A stretch of 64,000 nt of DNA from Zhengitettix transpicula (GCA_037074705.1 CM073596.1:29982001-30046000), one strand, 5' to 3'; counted from the stretch's first letter, positions 39,101 through 47,769 are shown. Made by a program: numbers and translations. Notes: a model not told the origin generated them from the sequence alone.

Positions 39101-40375
39101 GATGGAATGTATCCAAGATAACACTTCCTTTCGAAATTTGCTAATATATTAAAGACTTTTCACGATATTTATTCCACACTCAATACACACACGCGGGTAC
39201 TTGAAATAATTCCATCTCAGCACTTATGTAAAACCGCAGCCTGCTTTCTAGGTTAAGTGCTGAAGCCCTACAAATCCTCTCAGACAAACGGCAACCTAAG
39301 CAAATCCCCCCTCGCACGTTACGATTCAGTATTTCTTTCGTTCAGAATTGGATTGGACAGACTTGCCTTTAAGCAGTGTACTCCGTCTGAAAGTTATTGC
39401 CCGAAACACAAAGGAACTGAAATCTACAATAAATTATGTTGAATTGGAATTTAATTAATTTAATATTAGCTCAGATACTGATTTTAATATTTCACTTAAT
39501 ATAATGCAATTTTGATAAATTTACATTATAAAATTATACATTTACACTAATTAAATTAATTATGACTAACTTTCTTATAATTCGGAAAACTTTCTAAGGC
39601 AAAAATCAGAGTTCATAATTTCAATCAAATTAAAGTCTTATTTTTTAAATAACTTCAATAGTCGAATATGGCCTTGATTGGACAAGTTACGGTTTACCGG
39701 TGATTACTGAAATTTTCTCGGGGTTGCAGGGTATCTGCTAAATAATAGAAATCGGTAAGAAGATAGCCCAGTTGTTTCCGTTCGTCATATCAATAGATTT
39801 TTCTCTTCCAATATATAATCCCACCAAATTTTTATTTCCCGAGATAACCCTAAAACTCAATTTTTTCCTTCATGACTAACCAATCTACCTCATTTTCCAG
39901 TCTGTCTAAATTATATTAGTTAACTTCCTTCCACTATCTGGCTTCCTCTCTTCCCATCACTTTTATCTCATCTCTCTAATTATGTCTCTTGTATCTGGAG
40001 GCTGCTTAATCCTGGCCTTCTCTGGATTTTTTCTTTACAAAAATTTTTCGTCCGCACGAATAAAGTGATACAGATCCCATAGTTTTTCTTAAAATGTAAA
40101 TGTCACCGCGTGGAAAGTGAACTAAGGATGAGTGCAAATGTGAACACCCACCGTACAATGGCGTAGACGACGCGATCTAAACTTGCACTGCAATGGTTCT
40201 CAGAAAATCTGTAAACAGGATCTAGTTGTTCCGTCTCAGTGGAAGAAAAGGCAGTGTGTTTTTACCTTTGTCGGCTCCTGAGTACCCGCACAGCTCTGGA
40301 TTGTTCTTGCACATCTGGCGAACCTCGTCCAGAACTGTCCTCGTTATGGGAGCAACCAGCGCCGTCGGGCAATTC
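11953..40375 (-). CDS. PPM1E/F: PPM1E/PPM1F-like PP2C protein phosphatase (partial, five exons)
   Basis: This is a metal-dependent (Mg/Mn) PP2C-family serine/threonine phosphatase. Exons, in transcript order, are 40266-40375, 18839-19044, 16384-16572, 13334-13483 and 11953-12046. All junctions are GT-AG, the phases agree, and the joined frame is open for 249 codons. Landmarks in order are MEDRH (acidic metal-binding motif I), VFDGHAG (metal-binding motif II), [22 protein letters not shown], and [13 protein letters not shown] running into the next exon. This order and the wording fit the PPM1E/PPM1F branch, whose vertebrate members dephosphorylate CaM kinases and PAK; the substrate here is inferred only. 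The final motifs (ACDG-type and DN-type metal ligands) and the stop are missing, because the last exon donor at 11952 leads to sequence not found in 1-11950. The start codon exon was also not found. I cannot separate PPM1E from PPM1F, and insects commonly have one gene for both. Confidence 0.93.
12047..13333 (-). other. Intron of PPM1E/F-like gene (1.29 kb)
   Basis: AT-rich intron bounded by CAG|gttggt and ttctacag. I see no repeat or open frame of note. Confidence 0.85.
13334..13483 (-). CDS. PPM1E/F-like gene, exon with SGTTAV and GDSQ motifs
   Basis: A 150-nt, 50-codon exon is in phase 0 at both ends (acceptor ttatttcag, donor CAG|gttggt). It encodes [13 protein letters not shown], then [17 protein letters not shown], then [19 protein letters not shown] and WLGDSQ are central beta-sandwich motifs of PP2C phosphatases, and the KPHKP sequence precedes the DE.RI helix in the next exon, as expected for PPM1E/F. 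Codons are mostly A/T-ending. Confidence 0.95.
13676..13732 (+). repeat. Short intronic repeat, copy 1
   Basis: It reads cagcacaacgttcagaccta, then aaggaggctctggaccttga and aaattt. It is about 75% identical by eye to 14152-14211 in the same orientation. Both lie in the same phosphatase intron. Confidence 0.7.
13763..13795. repeat. (TA)n microsatellite
   Basis: An uninterrupted TA run of about 33 bp in a phosphatase intron. Confidence 0.98.
14152..14211 (+). repeat. Short intronic repeat, copy 2
   Basis: It reads aacacacagttcagtcctac, then 'gatgaagaaggctctggttc' and 'ttgaaaattt'. It is related to the copy at 13676-13732. Confidence 0.7.
16384..16572 (-). CDS. PPM1E/F-like gene, exon with DGHAG motif
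   Basis: A 189-nt, 63-codon exon is in phase 0 at both ends (acceptor tgttttctag, donor GAG|gtacgg). It reads [20 protein letters not shown], then [20 protein letters not shown], then [27 protein letters not shown] is PP2C metal-binding motif II. The usual form is DGHGG, but an alanine in the fourth position also occurs in some PPM-family members. The following helix ending in a TD pair is typical of the fold. Confidence 0.95.
16573..18838 (-). other. Intron of PPM1E/F-like gene (2.27 kb)
   Basis: AT-rich intron holding the fold-back element at 16893-17150 and a 20-bp perfect palindrome centred on ccgg at 18094-18097 (18086-18105). No coding signal was seen. Confidence 0.85.
16893..17150. 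repeat. Fold-back element with ~95-bp arms (family D)
   Basis: The left arm (16893 to about 16988) and right arm (about 17053 to 17150) are imperfect reverse complements. Both contain 'agtcaaataa', 'acagacaaaatgaagtg' and 'tcaggt.attaaaaa' in their own orientation. The loop is about 65 bp. It lies some 320 bp upstream of the DGHAG exon on the transcribed strand. The right arm contains CCTGATGA and CCAGAAACATTGTGTGGTAT, shared with the family D elements at 39, 44, 47.3 and 47.8 kb. Confidence 0.85.
18839..19044 (-). CDS. PPM1E/F-like gene, exon with MEDRH motif
   Basis: A 206-nt exon follows acceptor cttgtctgcag and ends at AAG|gtgata (phase 0). It encodes [20 protein letters not shown], then a linker rich in prolines, then [20 protein letters not shown] and [11 protein letters not shown]. 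The [12 protein letters not shown] segment is the beginning of the PP2C catalytic domain; its Glu-Asp pair sits where PP2C enzymes coordinate metal and phosphate. The exon is GC-rich, with mostly G- or C-ending codons, and stands out sharply from the AT-rich introns and from the three downstream exons. Confidence 0.95.
22234..22244. repeat. G11 homopolymer
   Basis: A run of eleven G in AT-rich sequence. Confidence 0.95.
22484..22624. repeat. Fold-back element with 45-bp arms
   Basis: The left arm 22484-22528 (ttggataaaaagttgtcggt ...) and right arm 22580-22624 are reverse complements with four mismatches in 45. The 51-bp spacer contains gcgacgtttcgacgactaaa and gtcgtcatcttct, so the spacer itself has a short stem of GACGAC/GTCGTC type. 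The gacgtttcgacg core is shared with the palindrome at 6838-6993. Confidence 0.85.
24243..24948 (+). pseudogene. Jockey-clade LINE fragment, 3' end of reverse transcriptase ORF
   Basis: Broken frames read, in order, [19 protein letters not shown], then after a frameshift [39 protein letters not shown], and after an in-frame stop [20 protein letters not shown]. This order (YLxLTLDxxLTW, LYxxLIxPxxxYxxxIWG, LRxxxxxPWYVxN) is characteristic of the C-terminal half of jockey-type reverse transcriptases, downstream of the catalytic motifs. The coding strand is strikingly C-rich. The 3' end has a TA run at 24863-24883 and a tail shared with the copy at 51793-52100. It is 5'-truncated and dead, in the phosphatase intron, antisense to the gene. 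Confidence 0.88.
24863..24883. repeat. (TA)n run in the LINE 3' region
   Basis: A TA run within the shared 3' region of the jockey-type element; a shorter run occupies the same place in the copy at 51.8 kb. Confidence 0.95.
26630..26845 (+). pseudogene. Internally deleted jockey-type LINE fragment
   Basis: One frame reads [20 protein letters not shown] followed by [11 protein letters not shown]. This fits the jockey segment just before the YLGLTLD motif. Downstream, the PKPLR tail seen at the end of the copy at 24243 appears (hPKPLRTTK), so most of the region between looks deleted. The C-rich strand bias matches the neighbouring LINE copy. Longer overlapping frames here are not genes. Confidence 0.6.
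27174..27515 (+). other. Unassigned open frame, 113 codons
   Basis: It is open from [19 protein letters not shown] to [13 protein letters not shown], and sits in a patch with more G+C than its surroundings (27130-27640). Composition looks more coding-like than most frames here, but no domain, signal peptide or membrane segment is recognisable and no flanking splice sites stand out. It could be a relic of a mobile element. Function unknown. Confidence 0.25.
28584..28595. repeat. C12 homopolymer
   Basis: A run of twelve C. Confidence 0.95.
28764..29045. repeat. Tandem duplication, 2 x 141 bp
   Basis: Two head-to-tail copies begin aactagactggacagtcgaca (28764 and 28905) and end with taaactttactttttacg and a few bases. 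They differ at only a handful of positions (agaata/aggata, aaaagcg/aaaacg, gacagtg/gacactg, ggttcac/ggtacac), so the duplication is recent. Flanks show no further copy. Confidence 0.95.
31535..31822 (+). other. Unassigned open frame, open on both strands
   Basis: The plus frame is open for 95 codons and contains [20 protein letters not shown] and [19 protein letters not shown]. The codon-aligned antisense frame is also open over the same interval. The patch is richer in G+C than the flanks, and a strong donor-like gtaagtat occurs at 31606. No domain was recognised on either strand, so it may be an exon of an unknown gene, a repeat, or chance. Confidence 0.25.
33072..33109. repeat. (TA)19 microsatellite
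   Basis: Uninterrupted TA dinucleotides for about 38 bp. Confidence 0.98.
33525..33970 (-). repeat. AT-rich interspersed repeat family C, copy 2
   Basis: It contains 'ccacagctttatcgaaattc', 'aggcctctaacagtaatagt', 'agaaatctgacggtacgcaa' and 'tttcgtacataccaaacatc', in the same order as the copy at 8090-8560. The minus strand reads GGCCTGATGAGCGACCCTGA, a segment recognisable in the copies at 60.7 and 63.6 kb. It lies in the phosphatase intron in the sense orientation. Confidence 0.75.
34338..34433 (+). repeat. Interspersed repeat family B, copy 2 (5' end only)
   Basis: About 96 bp match the first part of copy 1 (taacaggctacatgaggata to agggtagaggaagg) and then diverge abruptly. It lies inside the 21-kb phosphatase intron, opposite to the gene. 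Confidence 0.85.
37103..37372 (+). other. Unassigned open frame, 89 codons
   Basis: The frame runs from [20 protein letters not shown] through [16 protein letters not shown] to a stop after QFQTS. It is hydrophilic and lysine-rich, and lacks the low-complexity look of most AT-rich chance frames. No family was recognised; it may be a mobile-element relic. Confidence 0.2.
38105..38316 (-). repeat. Interspersed repeat family E, copy 1
   Basis: The minus strand starts tactagctgggtgcccggtt and continues 'tttgactccaatctcggttg' and 'cccatgccgaaattggttga'. The same start and landmarks occur at 46021. It is a transposon-derived interspersed repeat of a type common in insect genomes; the exact class was not determined. 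Confidence 0.8.
38958..39075 (-). repeat. Family D repeat, half-copy
   Basis: On the plus strand it reads aataataagaaagatatgca, then aaataccacacgatgtttct and cttcagcttctaagagccta. It matches one arm of the element at 43997-44282 and, reverse-complemented, 47376-47512. Confidence 0.75.
40266..40375 (-). CDS. PPM1E/F-like gene, first visible exon
   Basis: A 110-nt internal exon carries 36 full codons plus one base at each end. It reads [20 protein letters not shown] and then [16 protein letters not shown], the region before the catalytic domain. The acceptor is a pyrimidine-containing tract ending aaatcag; the donor is AAAG|gtaaaa, leaving phase 1. The phase joins the next exon 21 kb away to give an alanine codon. 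The first base completes a codon begun in an upstream exon that I could not locate. A family E repeat starts about 65 bp upstream of the acceptor. The call rests on phase match and the coding look of the sequence; this N-terminal part is poorly conserved in the family. Confidence 0.8.
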
Positions 40376-40439
40376 CTGATTTAAAAGAAAAATCATACAG
40401 TTAAACCACTTAAAACATTTTTAAATATTCTAGTTTTAC

Positions 40440-40975
40440 CTATATTTAACTAAGTCTGTAGAAATAGTTTGAAAAACTAATAAATAAAGCAGAGTGTTTG
40501 TTTGTATGTTCCTTATACAAATATAAACCAGTGGAGCAAATTTCGTACACGTGTTCTTTGCGACCAGGAAATCCCAGGAGCAGGGGTGGAAGAGGGAAGA
40601 AATATTCAAACATACTAAAACAGGCCGATATTTGAGTCGGATAAATATTTTTAGGATTGATAGTGTTTCTACCAAGTATAATTTCAATCCATTACAGCAT
40701 GGGAAAGGAGTACCCTTAGGGGTGAAGATGGAGGGGTTACAAGAAAATGCCGCGAATAAACCGAGATTGGAGTCAAATACAGGGTTGTGGATGTCGCTGA
40801 GTGTAATTAATACATTCAACTTACCATTTAAACCCCTGGAGCAGGGCCGGACGGGGTGTGGAAATTTTCAAAATACAAAAAAAGGCCAATATTTGCGTTG
40901 AATATATATTTTTCAAGGGTAATTAGATTGTTAGTATTTCTACCGATGTTTTTTTGTATATAATTTCAATACTAT
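40440..40975 (-). repeat. Interspersed repeat family E, copy 2 (internal duplication)
   Basis: The minus strand carries two rounds of related landmarks: 'tttgactccaatctcggttt', 'cccctaagggtactcctttc', 'ggtagaaacactatcaat', and a terminal 'tttgtataaggaacatacaa'. It starts about 65 bp upstream of the first visible phosphatase exon. The long open frames on both strands here (116 and 127 codons) come from the repeat. Confidence 0.75.
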
Positions 40976-41655
40976 TTTGGTCACAGTCGTGTAGTGGCGA
41001 AGGAAGATACGAAACAAGAAAAAAGTTCCAATAATTCATAGATACATATGCACGAATTACCAGGCTCTTTAAATTTAGCCATGAATTTGAAAAAAAAAAT
41101 TACTGAATCACTAAGTCGAATGCATTTTTGTGATCTGCTGAGTTCGCATCTAGTGGCTACAGCACAAAGGGAAACGTTACGCTGTAAGATCGTGACTAAG
41201 AGCAACCAGCACCATGGCTAATCCTGAGGCCATTACAAGAAAACAACCTTCCCAGTTTCGTAAAACTTTTATCATTTAACTTTGAACTGGAGTTATAAAA
41301 TATATATGCTGTCAGTTGTAAAACTCTGGTATAGAATTGTTGGCAAATGACAGATAGTGTTTGAATATTTTTCAGAATTTCTAAAGAATATTCCTCATTT
41401 GTGTTTAAAATTATATTTTTAATTTCACAGTAAATACCATGCCCTACTTTCTGATTCCCATTCGTTACGATAGCAATAACATGTCGGCATTTAAAAGAGT
41501 TTTAATAAGTAGCAGCTTTCAGATTATTTCGTGTCAACAGTTCTGAGCCTCCAGTCGCTCTGAACTTCATATTACTGAAGATGACCTTAGAATCGTTTAC
41601 AATATAACAAATTCCTTTATGATTAAATATATAATGGCCACTGATCTGTGGCATT

Positions 41656-42179
41656 CTAGATCACCAGTTCGAGCTCCATGTTTTTTTCCTTGGCTGCCAT
41701 CACTTGGATCACTGCATCGTAGGATGGTGGTGACTTAGGATTCCATTTTTCAAAGAACGTCAGATTTTCCACGAACGAGCTTGCCACTTCAAATGGAATT
41801 TTTCCTCGTAGCAACAAGGGACAGCCTTTGACGGAAAATATTAGCATCTTGCTTTCACTTATGATATCCAGTGTGACTGAGTCCGAGCAAAGTGTCCGCT
41901 GATGCGTCAGTCAACAACAACTGTGAATGGGATCTAAGCGTCCTGAAATAAAGTCGCCTGTATGAGTAGATTGGTGACCTGAATATATCCCTCCCGGACG
42001 TTGCGTACACGCTTCAACTCCCCCATAGTGACCCCAGAGGTTGTCCTTTCCGGGGGTATCAATCCAGTCACTTCCGCATGATCGACTAAGGCTTCCTTCC
42101 CAATCGTTTTGTATACTCTATGTTGCACATTTATATTTTCCTTCCATTTAATAAAGAATGAAACGGACAGTTCCTTCAC
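41656..42179 (-). other. Pair of unassigned open frames
   Basis: The upstream frame (42179-41934, 81 codons) contains KTIGKEALVDHAEVTGLIPP and MGELKRVRNVREGYIQVTN. The downstream frame (41847-41656, 63 codons) contains GKIPFEVASSFVENLTFFEK and SPPSYDAVIQVMAAKEKNME. Both have coding-like, non-repetitive composition, and about 90 bp separate them, with stops and a frame change. They could be a decayed gene, a mobile-element fragment or two exons. No family was recognised and no splice sites convincingly join them. Confidence 0.3.
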
Positions 42180-42249
42180 GCCTGTTTACCATTTTGCCAC
42201 CATCTTGTATTGTTCAGAATGTGGGGTCCTCACGACCTCATTTTGCCTC

Positions 42250-43996
42250 ATTCAAGCTCTGTTGAAAAACCAAAGGTTTTTTTGTCAGTCAATTTAGTAT
42301 GTACTATTCTTGCAATACGAGTCCAACACTATTAATTAAAATCTAAATGTCCGTATCTTATTTAACGCAGATAATCTATATCTGTTTTACTTCTGTACCA
42401 CTTTCACCTACTGAAATATTAACATCAATCGTTGTCAAAGTATCCACGGATCTATTTATAAGCGGGATCACACATTGATTTGAAATTATAAGATGGGATA
42501 CAAAACTATTTGCACATAGTTCACGAATATTTATGAGGACTATCCATTCCAATCCACATCATTTATACACTTACTGGGAACTGGACTCACTTTATGTTAA
42601 CTTGTTACTTAATTGCCCTGCACTTGCCTGACTGACTCACTCGTAGAATATGAAACAGGCTACTTCTTGACTGTTTTCGTGACCATCGCGAAACACCGAA
42701 ACTTCTCGCAACCCCCATTGAGTTCTTCCTGCTCCTCACCAATGAGAGCAGGCGAGGGACTATAACGCTCTCTAAAAGGCACAGATGTTACAAATTTTTT
42801 AACTCCTGTTTTTATTATTTCTGCGTTTACGATAGTAGAATGGCCTCACGGTAGTTGGGCAATAAACGCATGTGTTTACTATTTGTCTAATGAAGCAATA
42901 AATTACACTGTCTCGCTTTAAATAGTTCAAACGACATTTTGAATTTGGGCTCCTAAACCGTTAATTAAGGGCCATCATACGTACGAGAGTAATGCAGTTC
43001 TACAAGACAGCCAGAGAGCTACTGAAAAGAGTGGAGGACCTTGGAGAAGCCGCAACATTGTGGATTTGTTCCACCGATTATCTGGAGCGTGAACACGAAA
43101 TACCAGTGTCCTCAGCTTTATCCATTAAGATAGGCTGATATTATTGGTGCCGCGGATAAAAGTCGTCGTAAGGGATAGAATCCGCCAAAGTAAAAAAGCA
43201 GGTTTTGAAGTAAAAAGGACCCGGGCAAACACGAATTAGTATTTGAGTTCATGTGACTACACACGTAATCCAATGAGAAATTACCACTCATAAATCTCAT
43301 TAATTGTAACGAAAATCTGATAAAACGCAACTGGCCGATATTTTCCAACAAACCACCAAATATAAGACATAAATGACAAATGTTAACATTGGCAGATATT
43401 TTACATTAAAGCCAAATCAATCGTAATTGAATAATAAACATATCTTAACGTAAAATTTACAACTGCTGTGAGTATAAATAAATGTTGATTCTACATTTCG
43501 ATAATTGTCACTGCGCCAATTTATCGACAAAATATTTATACAAAAAAAACAGTAACCTGGTTAGACCGCTTTCAATTCTGATGCATGAACAGAAATAAGT
43601 CTGTTCTAAGTCAATCATAGAATAATTAAAGTACGTATTAAGAAAATTGGGAGATCAGTTTATTTGAGAGAATTTCTACGAAGAGGGGGAGCAACCTCAC
43701 GATCAGTTAATTAGTCGAGGTAACTTGCGGAAAATAGGAAGATGAGTTAATGATAGAACGGAAAACACTTATTTCACATATTTTTATTTTACGAGTAATA
43801 ACAGCGGCCGGTGGTGAACGAACCCGAGCTTACCAATATCGAATGCACAAATTCACACGAACAATGCATTATAAATGTTGAAGACGAATAGATACAGGTA
43901 ATTATGTATCAACATAAAGACTGAGAAAATTTAAATTGGTACATTTTTAGTTAAAAATAAATAAATGAAAAAAATTTACGTCTGATAGAAAATAAT
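42250..43996. other. Non-coding region
   Basis: No repeat with another copy in the window and no recognisable coding sequence. A GC-richer patch near 42960-43140 lacks an open frame of note. Confidence 0.5.
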
Positions 43997-44282
43997 GAAT
44001 AAGAAAGATAGCCAATACAGACAAAGAAAAAGGGTAATATAAATACCACACAACGTTTCTGAGATCCTTGTACCTTTCGTCAGGTACGAAGAAGAGCATA
44101 GAGAAACACAACTGCACTGGTCAGTTGACAACACTCAAATGCGACGAAAACGCAACGACAATAGGAAAGCCGAAGGGTTGGCGTAACAATAAGGGAGCAA
44201 CGACAATGGGAAAACAGAAGGTTTAGCATAATAATAAAGGATCATAGCAATTATTTGTCTGTATTGGCTATCTTTCTTATTC
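43997..44282. mobile_element. 286-bp non-autonomous element with 29-bp terminal inverted repeats (family D)
   Basis: The terminal repeats 43997-44025 and 44254-44282 are perfect 29-bp inverted copies, beginning gaataagaaagatagccaat. The left side also carries the family D arm ('aaataccacacaacgtttct', 'gtcagttgacaacactc' on the plus strand) found at 38958 and 47336-47911. There is no coding capacity, so it is MITE-like. Flanking bases do not give an obvious target duplication by eye. Confidence 0.85.
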
Positions 44283-46020
44283 AAAAAAAAATAAAATAGC
44301 CAGTAAGTCAGTAAAACACAACGTTTCATCTCGTCTTTGGGAATTCATCATGTCTAATAGTTCTACAATATTCCCTTGTCAAATTTAGAATATTTATATA
44401 ATATTAAGAGAACTATTCCATACTGGTATATTGCCGTCGTGATAGACCAATAGTTTCCCAGAGTTCCTTCGACAAACGTTTAAAAAAATTGTAAAAATTA
44501 TTTTGAGTACATTGAAGCCCCAATGGACAAACTAATTAATTTATTTTCTTAGCTGTTTGTAAATCAAATACGTTAGAATTTTAAATTCGATTTCTGCAGG
44601 CTGATATTTACTATGAACCTTTTTACTCTTAGATCCTAGACAAATATTTTCAGACACCGTCGTCCCCTTTATAATTTCTTGTAGCTTCCTTACTGAGTAA
44701 AACACTTCTTCACCCTCGTTAAGTTTTCACCTTTTCAAACTTTAAGTTTATAAAGTTGCTAGCCTCTTTGGAACATTGCCATTATTCACTTCTTTTTTTT
44801 GGTTCCTCATGGGAGGTTAGTTCCAGGTACCGCCATTTTCTCAGAGAGAGAGAGAGATTTACTCTCAGAAATTAATATTAAGTGTAGTTATAGAACTGAA
44901 TATAAACACGAATACGCTAGGACACAACAAAATTATTTGGTGAAGGAAGACATGTTTCCACACTACGAGGTGCAATGTCACGCAAACTTTGGCGAAACAG
45001 GGAAGTTCATTGCATTTAGTCAACTACCTTTGTTCTATCACTGAGGCAACGAGTTGGATGTACACAGAGATAAACACTCGTACTACGCACAAATTCAATT
45101 GTCGTGATTTCAGCTCTGTCTAACAGACAGACAGCTAATTCAGCGGAAATATTTACCGTGACAACTCGTGATCAAACGACGTGAAGCTCGTTAAGTTCCA
45201 GCGTAAATCTTGTTTGCCGTGTTCTTAATTGCACTAGTTATACAGAATCTTACTATTTTATAATGTTTATTATCGGTTGATTATTAAACTGAGAAAAACT
45301 TTTTTTATTATGAATTCATAATGCTTTCTTGCATTCCGGAAGTTATCGGTCAATGACAGGTAGAACAGTCATGTATAAATAACGCAGAGGCGACGACTGT
45401 ATGTCTAATAATACGGCATCGCGTTTGAACCAGCAACTGGAATTCTTACAGGACTTAATTTTTTTTATACCACTTATTTCACAATCAGAATAGTGCAGTA
45501 TTGTACCAGATAAATTGCTGGCTGCAGCCAAATGTACTAGTAGCAAGAGACATGATCAGGAAGATATCCAAGAATTTAAAACGTGAAATACTATTACTTA
45601 AACTAATGCACTAAATTAAAACACTGGTGAGACCGATGATTTTGATATTGATAGCACTCATTCTTGAAGAATAATTGTTCATCTCCAAGACGGGTTATTA
45701 TAAATCCTGACAGAATAAGCGACACGAGTGCAAGCTACAAATAAGAATGAGTCGCAGAGAGGTGATGTGAACTTGCACGTCAGAGAGCGTCCATGCCAGA
45801 ACAATACTCCCACAGCTCAGAAATAGAAAGTCCTCAATCGTTGCCAGATGCCACTTAACGTCTCCCACATAAACAATAAAAACGTCATTCAGAGCAGTTA
45901 ACATTACTTGTGATGATTATGCCTACTGAAATCGGGAAGCTAAAAAAAACTTGGAATGACTAGGGTCATATCCAAGACCCCAAGTTTGTAAATAATTTTA
46001 TTATGTTTTATTTATTAAAT
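44283..46020. other. Non-coding region
   Basis: An AG run at 44842-44857 and a small hairpin at about 45950-45990 (aaacttgg / ccaagttt). The open frame of 81 codons at 44799-45044 overlaps the AG run and has no domain. Confidence 0.5.
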
Positions 46021-46615
46021 ACTAGCTGGGTGCCCGGCGTTGCCCGAGATGTCGTTTATCCATAACCCCAATTTGACTCCAATCTAGGTAGCTTTTGCGT
46101 TATTTTTATCTAACACAACTCGACCCCTATCCCTAAATGTGTTCACCTCCCATTCCGAAGGGGCTTGAACTCGTTAACCCTGAAATAGTTTCATTCAACG
46201 AATATATTGCCGTTTGAAAATTTCCACCCCCGTCCATCGGGGGCATAGATGTCCAATTGAATGTCATTATTAAACTCAGCTACTTCCATAAAACTGGGTT
46301 TGACTCCAATCTCGATTGTATTAGCGTTATTCTCCTGTAACGCGCGTCTACTCCCAACCCTAAGGGTGCTCCGTTCCCATGATGTAAGGGGTTGAAAATA
46401 TAAATATCGGCTGCTTTAACATGTTTGAATATTTACACCCCCGCTCCTGGGGGTGGTAGACGTGTCTCACCCCGACAGTGTTTGTTTCTGGTCGCAAACA
46501 ACACGTGTACGAAATTTGGTGAAATTTTGCTCCACCGGTGTAGATTTGTATAAGGAACATACACACAAACAAATATATATACATACATACAAACACTCTG
46601 TTTTATTTATTAGAT
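46021..46615 (+). repeat. Interspersed repeat family E, longest clear copy
   Basis: It starts actagctgggtgcccggcgt and contains repeated modules 'tttgactccaatct', a 'ccctaa.ggtg' box and 'tgtttgaatatttacacccc'. It ends 'gtacgaaatttggtgaaatt', 'tttgtataaggaacatacac' and a catacata-type tail. The modular order matches 40440-40975 in reverse complement. An element of unknown class, probably retrotransposed in view of the simple-repeat tail. Confidence 0.8.
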
Positions 46616-46959
46616 TTACAAGTTGTAAATACTTTTATTATGTTAAATTATCACAACTATTAGTCTCCGGACTAAGAGTTAATTTTAATAAATTTAAAAA
46701 AATATGTCGATTCTGACGCAACAGCCCACCATAGTACGTGCGCTACTGAATAACGTTCAGCATACATCTTTTGTTCTGCGGCTTTGCGGTTCTGATTTAT
46801 ACGCTTCCATGACAACAGTCGAGGCTCGTGCAAAGTTTCAGCGTCACTCAGTTCAAGTTTGCGCTATGACACGATTAAATGGTTGCACCACTCTGTACGT
46901 ATGCGCACAATAAAACTGTAATAGGTTAAACTTGGGCCAGCAGCTTTGAGTACATCGTG

Positions 46960-47150
46960 AATCGAGAGGTTTACCTCGTGAAGTGACTACGAATAAATGG
47001 AGACATTCAGACGTACGTGAATCACGAGGAAAGACAAGGACGTCCGTCGTCATCCGTCACGGACAGCAACATTGAAGACACCAGTGTAACGATTCAGGAA
47101 AACCGACGAGTGACTAATGAAGGTCTGAAGTTGTGGTTTGCACAGGGAAT
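46960..47150 (+). pseudogene. Mariner-type transposase relic (N-terminal region)
   Basis: The plus frame reads VNHEERQGRPSSSVTDSNIE and then TIQENRRVTNEGL. A GRP...VTD..I......I.ENRR.T... pattern is typical of the linker between the helix-turn-helix units of mariner-family transposases. No catalytic DDD/DDE part follows and stops occur on both sides. It may come from a mariner element or a processed copy. Confidence 0.5.
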
Positions 47151-47335
47151 TATTTAAAGTTTGCTTTCAAAAACACAAAAAAATCATGAGATCATCAACG
47201 TCTATTTGTCCCCCAGGTGACGCTATTATCAATTATATATTACTTAAAGCAAAATGTGAGTCCATCACCTTCCACTTAAGTATATCCGAGAGTAAGGATC
47301 GCCTGAGAAGAACAAAAACAACAATATCAAGATGA

Positions 47336-47512
47336 AATATAAATACCACACAAAGTTTCTGTTGTTTTTTTTAGATCTGTCAACTGACCAGTGCAGTTAC
47401 GTCAGTCTACGCACCTCTTAGCACCCGAAGAAAGGAAACAAGGATCATACAAACGTTGTGTGGTATTTGTATTATCACTCATTTTGTCTTTATTTGGCTA
47501 TCTTTCTTATTA
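47336..47512 (+). repeat. Family D repeat with short inverted end
   Basis: The left end ataccacacaaagtttctg is inverted against the right part caaacgttgtgtggtatttg. The body contains 'tgtcaactgaccagtgcagt', 'cccgaagaaaggaaacaagg' and ends 'tatttggctatctttcttat'. It resembles the element at 43997-44282 in opposite orientation. Confidence 0.8.
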
Positions 47513-47769
47513 TTAAAAATGTCAAGATGTTCACTCCTCTACTGCCATATTTATTTTCAAAATCAAGCTGAATTTTAACCAGGTAGTAAAACTCAAGGAA
47601 CATTTAAAATCCCATCGATTTACATCAGATTAAGAAGTGAAAGAAGCACAATACGAACGGATTAGTCTAGTGACTTCACAATTTCCGGTCGAGACGAAAT
47701 TAATCGTAAAATAATTTTTTTACCATGTTCAATAGAAAAATGTTGGAATGAAAAAAATTTACGTCTTTT

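Larger units (their letters stand above)
19045..40265 (-). other. Long intron of PPM1E/F-like gene (21.2 kb)
   Basis: The interval joins exon 40266-40375 (phase 1 donor) to exon 18839-19044. It is filled with repeats described separately: fold-back 22484-22624, jockey LINE remains near 24.2-24.9 and 26.6-26.8 kb, the tandem duplication at 28764-29045, a family B copy at 34338, a family C copy near 33.5-34.0 kb, a family E copy at 38105 and a family D half-copy at 38958. I cannot rule out an unrecognised exon of this or another gene inside it. Confidence 0.75.

Noticed and set aside
40436..40901. 127- and 116-codon overlapping frames
   Set aside because: Lie inside the family E repeat; the same peptide pieces occur in the copies at 38.1 and 46.0 kb.
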